Assembly: GCA_003116975.1 (NCBI GenBank)
Contig: BGKB01000027.1
Span: 494,636-546,329, forward strand
Reading direction: 5' to 3'
Length of the DNA: 51,694 nucleotides
DNA from: Aurantiochytrium sp. KH105
Lineage: Eukaryota; Sar; Bigyra; Thraustochytrida; Thraustochytriidae
Position numbers and translations under genes: made by a program. Of the stretch, positions 20,157 through 27,648 are shown piece by piece. Every line of letters starts with the position of its first letter. Within the stretch, counting starts at the first letter, position 1. The notes beneath the pieces were generated by a model, which ran no database searches, was not told the DNA's origin, and saw only the letters and a program-made list of their open reading frames with translations.

Positions 20157-22199
20157 CCCTGGCTAGCGACACAAACTACCCGAAAAATTACCCGAAATTT
20201 TGATCTTGTGATTCGTCCTAGCACCTTCAAAATATTCCCGCGTGACTCAAAAATTTGTCCATGCAGGCTTCCCTCCAAGAGAATGGTTGTCCTAGAGTTT
20301 GAAATTTCGAGGATTAGTTTTGGTCGAGATTTGAGAGGGGATTGGTTTGGCGCTTGAAGCGAGGAAAGTGGTCTATTTGATCGAAATAGGTCTGGGTAGT
20401 GGCGCTACCCGAAATTGATTGGGAATTATATGGCTAAGACCCTCTTAGAGTATTTTTCGCTAATCAAAATAGAAATTGCGTTGCGCTCGGAGAATCTGTT
20501 TTGCCGTGTTCGAATTTTTGCAAGTGCGCCAGATCCCCCCGAAACATGCCATTGAGACCCGCCAAGCGCCACGACAGGCCGTGCAGAATCACATAAACAT
20601 CATGCGTCAGCGTGAGTTACATATCTATCGCCTTCCGCAGAGTGAAAACGCGCATGGCAGTACTTGAATATGGAAGCCTGGTATCCCGTGCACTTTTGCG
20701 TCTCGTGAGGCTCTCTAGCATGCTCGCTCGGGTCTTGGCCATGCTCGCACTTGACGCAGCGCACGATGAATTTGCGGCCTTTGGCAAGCAAGGTTTGCAT
20801 GTGTGCTCCTTCTGTGCGGTTCGCCATGATGCCTGGGAGGCGCTTGCTCCTGTCGTCCGATGACCACATATTTGGGACCTCCTCGCATGGTTCCCGGGCT
20901 TCCGCAGTTCCATCTTCCCGGCAGACGTCGCCTCCTTCTCCAAACAACGCACTCAGACTCTGAGCAGGACCACTCAAGTTGATGCGCAGAGCCACCAGGA
21001 AGTCCTCGAATGAGATTTGCTTCTTTAGCGACGCCCACGACTCCCAAGAGTTACATTGGCTCAATTTGTCTTGAAGGTTCGTTTGCTGGTACGCACGGAA
21101 GCAGTTGTACAAGATGTACGCAAGCCAGGCCAAGAACATGATCGCATTCAGGCTCAGGCGGGCGGTCCGCTGCGCGCGACCTGCGAGCGTTTTCCGTACG
21201 GTGTCCACTCCCCCCCATGGCATGGTTCCAGAACGAGCCCGCGACGGGGAGGATCCGTTCGGCCGGTGGAGGGGTTCCATTTGCGATGACGTCGTCGTTA
21301 TGCCAACGTCAGCGCTGCAGATACTGCTCCACGGTATGGTGATCTCGTGCAAAACCGAGGGGCTTGCTGTAGTCCTCGACGATGTGCGGAGCGGGCTCGC
21401 CAGTGCCGATGTAGATGAATTCCAGGTCCTCGTGACAAGCGCAGAGAATTAGCGCCTCCAGGCCCGGCGCTCCAATGCCGAGACTCTGACAACCACAATC
21501 TGCATGATCTAGAAAGGGTCCGCATACACCAAAAGGTGGCGAGGCACGTAGGGACTCGAAGATTCAAGAACCGTGCCCCGTCAGCTTGATTGTGGGATAT
21601 TCGTCGTTCTGGTACTCGCAATCATCCACGTCTTGCTCGTCACCAGAGCCCTCGTCAATCTCCTGTTCGCGCGTTCCAGCTCCTCCTCTGCGTCTGGTTT
21701 GTCGTTGACCTTCAGCGCTGCGAGGAGCTCGGCCTCCTCGTCATCGACCATCGCGCCATTTGCAACTTCGCGCTCCGGGCCACTGCGTGCTACGGGTTGC
21801 TGCACGAAGGACGAGAGCGCAGGAGCAGCCACGGCACGTCCGCAGGGCGCAGCTCGCGCCGACGCGCGACGAGGGCTCGCTTACTCGCTGCAGCGTCGCA
21901 GCTTGAACTAGGCTTGCGAGTCTAACGACCGTGGTTAGGTGCCAGCAGCCTGCGCGAGCAGCTGTAGCGCCACGACCACCGGAGGAATTTCCGTGCAACT
22001 TTGCAAGGAGGAGCGGGGGCAATGTGGAGACCACGTCGCCAAATCGCAAGAATAAAGGAGACCCCGAAGGTATTTAAAGTAGGTTTTGTTTGGTCAACCG
22101 GAAATTTCGGGTAGTGGGACTACCCGAACCTGCCGCCCATCGGAGAAAATGATTTGCCGAGAATTTCGGGTAGTGCCACTACCCGAAATTTAGCCAGGG
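20157..22199 (-). mobile_element. piggyBac-like DNA transposon, decayed
   Basis: A 2043-bp element with inverted ends CCCTGGCTA (20157-20165) and TAGCCAGGG (22191-22199). The same tetranucleotide, CTAA, flanks both sides (20153-20156 and 22200-22203), so it looks like a target-site duplication. Ends starting CCC and a 4-bp duplication fit the piggyBac superfamily, although the canonical site is TTAA. Subterminal copies of ACTACCCGAAA and of the palindrome CGGGTAGTGCCACTACCCG occur near both ends. The minus-strand coding remnant inside supports the class. Confidence 0.65.
20600..21832 (-). pseudogene. piggyBac-like transposase remnant
   Basis: No single frame covers the gene. Pieces on the minus strand are an acidic N-terminal piece (21581-21832), a middle piece in another frame ending at 21309, and a C-terminal piece (20600-21352). 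The C-terminal piece has a GGVDTVR motif followed by a basic and then hydrophobic stretch ending in WLAYILYNCF, like the end of the piggyBac catalytic domain. After it comes a Cys/His-rich tail (CVKCEHG...KCTGY...CHARFH) like the piggyBac C-terminal zinc-binding domain, with at least one expected Cys pair degraded. The catalytic core appears shortened. Introns could explain some frame changes, but the small size favours decay. No toxic or host function is implied. Confidence 0.48.
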
Positions 22200-22610
22200 C
22201 TAACGACGGTCGTTAGGTCGTTAGGGTAGGAACGAATATACTAATCAAACGATCATTGGTGAACAAAGCTATATATACAATAGGGTAAAGTGTCCGATTT
22301 ACAACATCAATGTTAGAAAAATCATTTTTCGATCAAAAATCAAACTTTGGTTGCAGGAGTCGTGTAGGGCGAGCGAACGAGCATGGAGAGCTCGCAGTTT
22401 GATCAGTTAACGAAATTAGTCGATCGGTGTTTCTTGAGATCAATTATAGATTTCAGATTTTCCCTCGGCGCGGAGGCACTGGCGTCCGATTTGCACACGC
22501 AAATCTTGCGTAATGCTTCTGATTCTGGTTTCAAAATTTGCATTTTTTTTTATTACTGTGCATTTTTACCGGAATTGGTCCAGTGTTGCTTTACCCCACA
22601 AGACACATCG

Positions 22611-23391
22611 TCACTGTCCTTTCGCTTGTGGCGACGATTCCAGTTGACATAGGCCAGGATTGGCGATATCAGGGAATGCTCGAAGAAACTCTACGGTCAT
22701 ACGAAATAGTTGTGCACGTTTGGCTTGCCAAGGAAAGTTTTTATTCCATTGCTTGACCTTGGTCAAGTAGCTCACCAAATGGCAACGTTTTAGCTTGCCG
22801 CCTGTGTACTCAGAGAGAGCAGAGCTTGCAAGAAGTGCCGCTTTCACGAGATCCTCCTCTTCCATTGTATTCGGAACGCTCTCCGACGTTCCAGTTGGGA
22901 CTTCATCAGCGTTCCGGGGAGGGTTTGGTTCGAGTGGTTCGAGTGATGAGCTCGCCTCTTCTGAGATATGTTCCTCTGAGCTTGCAGAGAGGGACCGTAC
23001 AAGCTCTAGCAGCTCTTGCCGAGACCGCTGAATCGGAACACGTTTCCCTGCGAGTTGTAGGACCTCCATGAGTTTTGTTCTTGTAATCTTGTCATCTCGC
23101 GCAAACTCGAACGAGGAATCCTCATTTGCTTTTCGGAGTAGGAAAGCGCGAACACTTGCTTCGTCAACGAATTGCTTGTCCTTCTTCTGTTGACGAGGGT
23201 GCATTAAATCCATCCTGCACCACTTTGTTGCTGCTCCCTTTTGGCCGACCTCGGCCTCGCTTTGCGGGCGGCTCGGCCAAGGCCAAAAGATCGCAAAACT
23301 TCGAAGCGACCTCGTCGCTTTGTCTCTCCCCCGAGCCATCGACAGCTTCCGGCGGCGACGCAAAGTAGCTCGTGATCATGCGCTGGCTCAT
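22611..23391 (-). pseudogene. Element-encoded protein with N-terminal PIP box and AT-hook, frame broken
   Basis: The first frame (23164-23391) opens with MSQRMITSYFASPP, an exact PCNA-interacting (PIP) box Qxx[ILM]xx[FY][FY] at the extreme N-terminus, as in MSH6, UNG2 and LIG1. Around residue 45 it has an AT-hook core, KRGRGRPKG. It stops at 23164. The protein seems to continue in another frame (about 23210 to 22611), with basic and helical segments and a C-terminal block rich in Lys, Trp and Phe (KVKQWNKNFPW...). The two frames are joined either by a one-base-type frameshift or by a very short intron; a 37-nt candidate exists but its donor is weak. No catalytic domain recognised. Whether it is still functional is unknown. 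Confidence 0.5.
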
Positions 23392-23568
23392 CTTTCGATC
23401 TTTCGTCGACGGAGCTGCCGACGCGCTGCGCTAGATTAGATCTCTGCTGCTCGAGCTCTGCAACCACCAGGCCTAACCACCAGGCCTAACCACCTCTTGG
23501 GTTCGCGCTGGCAGTCAAGCCACCGTCCGCCCATATAAAAGTACTAGCCGGCCTATTTAAAGGCCTAT

Positions 23569-23579
23569 TTTTATATAGC
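23569..23579 (-). promoter_or_regulatory. Candidate TATA box of the TIR element gene
   Basis: CTATATAAAAA on the minus strand about 180 bases before the ATG at 23391, in otherwise GC-balanced DNA. Judged by motif and position only. Confidence 0.3.
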
Positions 23580-23808
23580 ATTGATTTACAACATGGTCTT
23601 AGTGAGTAGTAGGTAACTCCTAATCGATTTCTCGGGCGCCGATTATGTAGCAAATCTGTGTGATTTGCAAATCGGACGCTTTACCCTATTAGCGCGGATT
23701 GTATTGATCCGAGTATTCCTTCTAGAAGCTCGGATCGTCTACGCTGTTTGGTGATCCAGCAAACCCGAAAGGTCGGGCAGCAAAACCGAAACGAGACCTC
23801 ACCCACGC

Positions 23809-24109
23809 ATGTCTGACGTGAGTGAGGGTCGGGCAGAACCCGTCTTCAGGTCCGGTAAATACTTCGTGGAACGTCTGGGTGTGTCGCAAGACTTTTTACG
23901 TAAAAGCGCCGACAGCAAACGTATCCGCTTGATTCGTCTCCCTGGTGGAAAGCGATGCTATTGCGTCTCTGATGTCTTCGAGCTCGTCGGGCTTCCGCGT
24001 GCCGACGCCGGAGACGGACAGTGCGTCATATACGCACGGGTCTCTTCCGCGAAGCAGCGTGGCGACCTCGAACGACAGGTCGCTGAGCTCAGTCGAGCAT
24101 ACCCCGATC
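23809..24109 (+). CDS. tnpA: IS607-family serine recombinase TnpA, 5' part (runs into gap)
   Basis: The first 100 residues are readable before the N gap. Residues about 14-62 form a MerR-like winged-helix DNA-binding domain (KYFVERLGVS...FLRK...LPGGKRCYCVSDV), the IS607 hallmark. It is followed by the N-terminal end of the serine-recombinase catalytic domain, VIYARVSSAKQRGDLERQV, in which a Ser of ARVSS is the expected nucleophile. Family knowledge: this enzyme excises and inserts the element through a circular intermediate with little target specificity. The ATG at 23809 gives a normal N-terminus. About half of a usual TnpA (roughly 200 residues) is missing in the gap. Downstream lies the nuclease gene fragment, same strand. 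Confidence 0.93.
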
Positions 24110-24696
24110 NNNNNNNNNNNNNNNNNNNNNNNNNNNNNNNNNNNNNNNNNNNNNNNNNNNNNNNNNNNNNNNNNNNNNNNNNNNNNNNNNNNNNNNNNNN
24201 NNNNNNNNNNNNNNNNNNNNNNNNNNNNNNNNNNNNNNNNNNNNNNNNNNNNNNNNNNNNNNNNNNNNNNNNNNNNNNNNNNNNNNNNNNNNNNNNNNNN
24301 NNNNNNNNNNNNNNNNNNNNNNNNNNNNNNNNNNNNNNNNNNNNNNNNNNNNNNNNNNNNNNNNNNNNNNNNNNNNNNNNNNNNNNNNNNNNNNNNNNNN
24401 NNNNNNNNNNNNNNNNNNNNNNNNNNNNNNNNNNNNNNNNNNNNNNNNNNNNNNNNNNNNNNNNNNNNNNNNNNNNNNNNNNNNNNNNNNNNNNNNNNNN
24501 NNNNNNNNNNNNNNNNNNNNNNNNNNNNNNNNNNNNNNNNNNNNNNNNNNNNNNNNNNNNNNNNNNNNNNNNNNNNNNNNNNNNNNNNNNNNNNNNNNNN
24601 NNNNNNNNNNNNNNNNNNNNNNNNNNNNNNNNNNNNNNNNNNNNNNNNNNNNNNNNNNNNNNNNNNNNNNNNNNNNNNNNNNNNNNNNNNNNNNNN
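24110..24696. other. Assembly gap (587 N)
   Basis: Undetermined bases. The gap replaces the end of TnpA and almost all of TnpB/Fanzor. A typical remainder of TnpA plus the missing part of a TnpB would need about 1.2-1.5 kb, so either the gap size is an underestimate or the nuclease is internally deleted. Open frames crossing the N are meaningless. Confidence 0.99.
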
Positions 24697-24845
24697 TCCA
24701 TACAGGCATTGGTCGTGACAAGACCTTTCGCTGCCCACACGCGAACTGTTCCTACGTCGCCGACCGCGATATTAATGGCGCGCGCAATATTCTTATCCGA
24801 TTCATGACTACCTACATGGGTCAGTATGCGGCCTCTGTCTTTTGA
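24697..24845 (+). CDS. TnpB/Fanzor RNA-guided nuclease, C-terminal fragment
   Basis: About 49 codons to a TGA at 24843-24845, entering from the gap. The visible end has KTFRCPHANC, the second half of the zinc ribbon, then ADRDINGARNILIR. The latter is the RuvC-III motif of TnpB, Fanzor and Cas12-like nucleases, including the catalytic Asp. TnpB and Fanzor proteins cut DNA at sites specified by an RNA transcribed from the 3' end of their own element. The C-x4-C spacing and the accompanying TnpA suggest the Fanzor2 class carried on IS607-like elements. The first half of the zinc ribbon, RuvC-I/II and the RNA-binding domains are in the gap, so activity cannot be judged. Confidence 0.87.
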
Positions 24846-24965
24846 CAAGCCTTTGCCTCTACGGCCTGTGATGGGCAAGCGTAGTCCTCTTACGATCCCA
24901 TCATTGCAGAAATCTATACCAAGGATGCTCCCAGTCTCCCAAGAGGAAAACGAGGTTTTCAGCTG
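24846..24965 (+). ncRNA. Candidate guide-RNA (omega/fRNA) scaffold region
   Basis: Placed by context only: in TnpB and Fanzor elements the guide RNA scaffold comes from the 3' end of the nuclease gene and its downstream flank up to the element end. The only structure I can read is a perfect 6-bp hairpin, GAAAAC-GAG-GTTTTC (24946-24960), followed by a T-rich stretch. Ends are guesses. Confidence 0.25.
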
Positions 24966-24980
24966 AGTTATAGGTTTTTT

Positions 24981-25312
24981 TTAAAATTAATTAAATAGTA
25001 GCGTGGGAAGGTTCTCATCAGGCTGGACCTTTGCGGAGGAGGCGCAGGGACTCGGGTTCCGACGGGCTGATCACTGATGTGAGAGAAGAAATCGAGAAGG
25101 TCGTCTTCGTGGCTCTCTGGACGCCGCGGCATCGATCGATCGATCGATCGATCGATCAATTACGATACGAACGGACGATACACGAAGGGCCGACCTCGAC
25201 AAAGAGCTCCGGCTTCGTGGAGAACGCCAAGCGACCGCGCAGCAGCAAGGAGAGGGCCTCGCTCGCTTTCGAACCCAAGACCGCACGTGGCCTCGGAGGA
25301 GGATTTGACTGG
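24981..25312. other. Upstream region of the next gene
   Basis: Contains a (CGAT)n microsatellite at about 25131-25157. The frame of the next gene is open upstream to 25031, but the repeat-derived Asp-Arg-Ser-Ile peptide argues against that early start. Confidence 0.5.
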
Positions 25313-26899
25313 ATGACCATGTTGCTGCGCAGGGTCGGCCAGGCAGCGGTCGCGGCCGGAAGCGCCGCCGTGGGCTTTGACGCCTCGCGGCAGGTACGTG
25401 AGGGCCCGCAAGAGTACGTGCGTTGGCGATATGCTGGCGAAGGCGGCGCGCCCGAAATGGCCAAGCGGCTCGCAGACGTGGACGAAACCCTTAGCGAAGC
25501 CCGGGGCGCCGTAGTCCAAGGCCTCGAACAGTTGCGTGCTCAGCCCACAGACTCGGAGCAGCAGGAGGCTGCCCGAGGTCGCGCTCTGGTTCTTTACGGC
25601 CCCTCGGGCGCGGGCAGAGAGGTTCTCACGGGGGACGTGGCGGACGCAGGCGCCAATTATTTGCGACTGGACGCGAGCGCGCCGCCAAGCCCATTCCAAG
25701 GGCTTGACGCCAATCCCGGGACACTTTTCTACAGACTCTACTTTGGCGCCCATTACGCGTCACGTGAGACGGACGCCGTGAGCGATGCATTGCGCGCGTC
25801 GCATGAAGATTGGGTTCTGCACGGCGTTCATCCGGAAGAGCATGTCGATGTGATTGAGGCTGCGGCACAGCGACCGGACGAAGGCAGCCTTACTGTTTTC
25901 AGCGTTGACGCTCCCGTCCTGGACGCCGTGCACTTGCCCGAGGGCGCCTTGGTGGCAGCGATTCGCGTTGGCGATCCGAGCAGCGAAGCGGCCAAGGTAT
26001 CGCGAGTGGAGGCCTTTCGGTCCGTTGTGCGCGCCTCGTCTGGCGACGTGGAAAAGGATGAGGATTCCAGTGATGACAAGGAAAGCGAGACGGAGGGCAA
26101 GAAGAAGGATAATGGCGAATTGGAACATTTAGTCAAGAGCAAATTGGGACTACGCTTGGCAGATTTAGCTGCCGCGGCAGCTGCTGCGACGCGGCAAGGC
26201 GTCGAGCTCGAGGCTGCGGCAGACGATGTGATCGAGACTCACGCGGCGGAGCTGCGCTCGATCTTTGTGGCAAACACCGGCATTGCGGGCAACGAGCAAG
26301 TGAAAGCGTGGCTTTGGGATGCCATGAAGCTCGTTTCCGGGTGCGAACTGGTCAGCCTGGTGGGGGCGTCACACCTTGCGACTGCCCACGAGGCGGGCGT
26401 GCCCCTGCATTCTTTGCCGGCATTCGAGTTTGTGGGTTCCGCGCCGCCGCGTTTGGCAGACCTGACGTCCGAGCTGGGGGACTTGCTGGAAGTCCGCGAG
26501 CCAACCGGTGCCTCGGGCATGCCGACGATGGTGAGCGTGCGCACGCCCGTAGGCGCCGCCTTTAAGCAGCTTTACGAGGACGATGACGATTTGTGCGCAT
26601 CCGTTTCGGAGCTCCAGAAACGAGTCCATCTCGCGCAGGACCTGCACAAGCTTGCGCAGGACCTGCAGGGGTTCTTTGTGAGACAGGGTATCTTTGACGA
26701 GCAGGTGGAGAACCTCTTGCAGCTCGTGCTGACGGCGGACGATCCAGATGACCCCGAGATTCTCAACGTGCGCATCAATCTAGAAGCCGAAAAGCTCGAC
26801 ATGCAAAAGTCGCGCGGCTTGTTGTTGCGTCGGCTGGCTGAACTGCGTGCAGCCTATGACGCGGCCTACGGCGCGTCGAGCGACCCCGAAGCGGCGTGA
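25313..26899 (+). CDS. Unknown protein, possibly mitochondrial, with P-loop-like motif
   Basis: 528 residues from the ATG at 25313 (a second ATG follows two codons later). The N-terminus MTMLLRRVGQAAVAAG is basic and amphipathic, like a mitochondrial presequence. A segment LVLYGPSGAGREVL (about residue 95) resembles a Walker A loop but has Arg-Glu where Lys-Ser/Thr is expected, so nucleotide binding is doubtful. The middle has an acidic, Lys-rich disordered stretch (about 250-275); the C-terminal third is helical with likely coiled-coil character (about 415-520). I do not recognise the family. The last 34 bases of its reading frame overlap, tail to tail, with the RRP46 gene on the other strand. 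Confidence 0.72.
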   Translation: MTMLLRRVGQAAVAAGSAAVGFDASRQVREGPQEYVRWRYAGEGGAPEMAKRLADVDETLSEARGAVVQGLEQLRAQPTDSEQQEAARGRALVLYGPSGAGREVLTGDVADAGANYLRLDASAPPSPFQGLDANPGTLFYRLYFGAHYASRETDAVSDALRASHEDWVLHGVHPEEHVDVIEAAAQRPDEGSLTVFSVDAPVLDAVHLPEGALVAAIRVGDPSSEAAKVSRVEAFRSVVRASSGDVEKDEDSSDDKESETEGKKKDNGELEHLVKSKLGLRLADLAAAAAAATRQGVELEAAADDVIETHAAELRSIFVANTGIAGNEQVKAWLWDAMKLVSGCELVSLVGASHLATAHEAGVPLHSLPAFEFVGSAPPRLADLTSELGDLLEVREPTGASGMPTMVSVRTPVGAAFKQLYEDDDDLCASVSELQKRVHLAQDLHKLAQDLQGFFVRQGIFDEQVENLLQLVLTADDPDDPEILNVRINLEAEKLDMQKSRGLLLRRLAELRAAYDAAYGASSDPEAA

Positions 26900-27648
26900 C
26901 GCTCGTTTGCGTTGGCGACAAAGGAGAGGCGAAGGAAGGTGCGAGCGGCGCGGGCGCCTCGTGCGCACGCGTCAATGGCTGCGCGCAGGGTTTCTCTATC
27001 GAGCGCGCCCGTGCTCATGAGGGCAGCGGCATCACCGTCGGGTCCATCGTCGAGGGTGCAGACAAAGACGTGGCCGGTGGTGCTTGCTGCAGCCTCCTCG
27101 TCCTGTGTTGGATCAAGAATGACAGAGGAACCGTTTTGCACGGCGCAGCTAGCAGCCGCTGGTACCGCGAGCATGTCGATGCCGGCGTCCAGGAGGGCGG
27201 CTGCGCAGGCAAGAACCGCGCACGTCATGACAGATCCGCCATCATTGACGACCTGCACGGTGACCTTGATGACCTTTCTCGGGAAAGCGCGCACCTGGAC
27301 GCATTGCTCGAGGATGCCGGTGAGGGTGGCTTCTGCTTCGCGCCGGCGGGCGCTGCCGGAGAGGCCGCCACTGGTTCCTTCGTCTGCTGTGGCGCTGGGC
27401 GCTGCTGCGTTTTCTTCGAGTTCGTCTGCGCGCAAACTCCAGTGCACCTCGACCTGGATACGAGCACGCTCTGCGAGTTCGAGTCGTGGCTGCTGTTCGG
27501 CCAGGGGGCCGTACACGCTCGCGAGGGCAGCACTGCCTCCGGCCTCGAGTCTGCACGACCCGTTCGCGCGCTTGAGCACGCCGCACGATGCGCTCAGCGG
27601 GCGCATCTCTGTTGCGGACCTCCCGTCTGCGCGGGTGGAGTTTGCCAT
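26866..27648 (-). CDS. RRP46: RNA exosome core subunit RRP46/EXOSC5 (RNase PH fold)
   Basis: A 260-residue RNase PH-family protein. The exosome ring processes and degrades RNA 3' to 5' in nucleus and cytoplasm; eukaryotic ring subunits are usually catalytically inert and act as scaffold. Seen here: the N-terminal RADGRS and EMRPL region, the GSCRLEAGGSAALASVYGP strand pair, VTVQVVNDGGSVMTCAVLA in the middle, and SVILDPTQDEE near the C-terminus. The short form, the NDGG core and the LDPT(x)EE motif match RRP46/EXOSC5 best; RRP41 is the main alternative. An insert of about 20 Ala/Gly-rich residues near 80-95 is unusual. Upstream DNA is shared with the divergent SWIB gene. Confidence 0.8.
   Translation of the reverse strand: MANSTRADGRSATEMRPLSASCGVLKRANGSCRLEAGGSAALASVYGPLAEQQPRLELAERARIQVEVHWSLRADELEENAAAPSATADEGTSGGLSGSARRREAEATLTGILEQCVQVRAFPRKVIKVTVQVVNDGGSVMTCAVLACAAALLDAGIDMLAVPAAASCAVQNGSSVILDPTQDEEAAASTTGHVFVCTLDDGPDGDAAALMSTGALDRETLRAAIDACARGARAARTFLRLSFVANANERHAASGSLDAP

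Larger units (their letters stand above)
22283..23686 (-). mobile_element. 1.4-kb TIR element with PIP-box/AT-hook ORF
   Basis: Inverted ends match at 20 of 22 bases: GGGTAAAG, then T or C, then GTCCGATTT, then A or G, then CAA. Each end is flanked by TA (22281-22282 and 23687-23688), consistent with a TA target duplication. Its one coding unit is on the minus strand. It sits between the piggyBac remnant and the IS607-like element. I cannot place it in a transposon superfamily: no DDE/D catalytic domain is recognisable, so it may be non-autonomous or of an unrecognised type. Confidence 0.68.
23689..24980 (+). mobile_element. IS607-like transposon with TnpA and TnpB/Fanzor
   Basis: A serine-recombinase TnpA start and the end of a TnpB/Fanzor nuclease lie in the same orientation with an N gap between, the gene order of IS607-family elements. 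IS607 elements have no inverted repeats, so the borders given are approximate: left limit is the neighbouring TIR element, right limit is the T-rich stretch after the TnpB stop. A 10-bp direct repeat GGTCGGGCAG (23771-23780, 23827-23836) and an inverted repeat GATCCGAG/CTCGGATC (23707-23714, 23730-23737) lie near the left end. The sequenced coding parts have no stop codons or introns. IS607-like elements with Fanzor2 are known from eukaryotes and giant viruses, so acquisition from either is possible. Confidence 0.8.

Noticed and set aside
23809..24807. A single 332-codon frame running from TnpA through the gap
   Set aside because: It is open only because the 587 N contain no stops. The part after the gap is in a different frame from the real TnpB end, so it is not a fusion protein. 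The other frames across the gap on both strands fail for the same reason.
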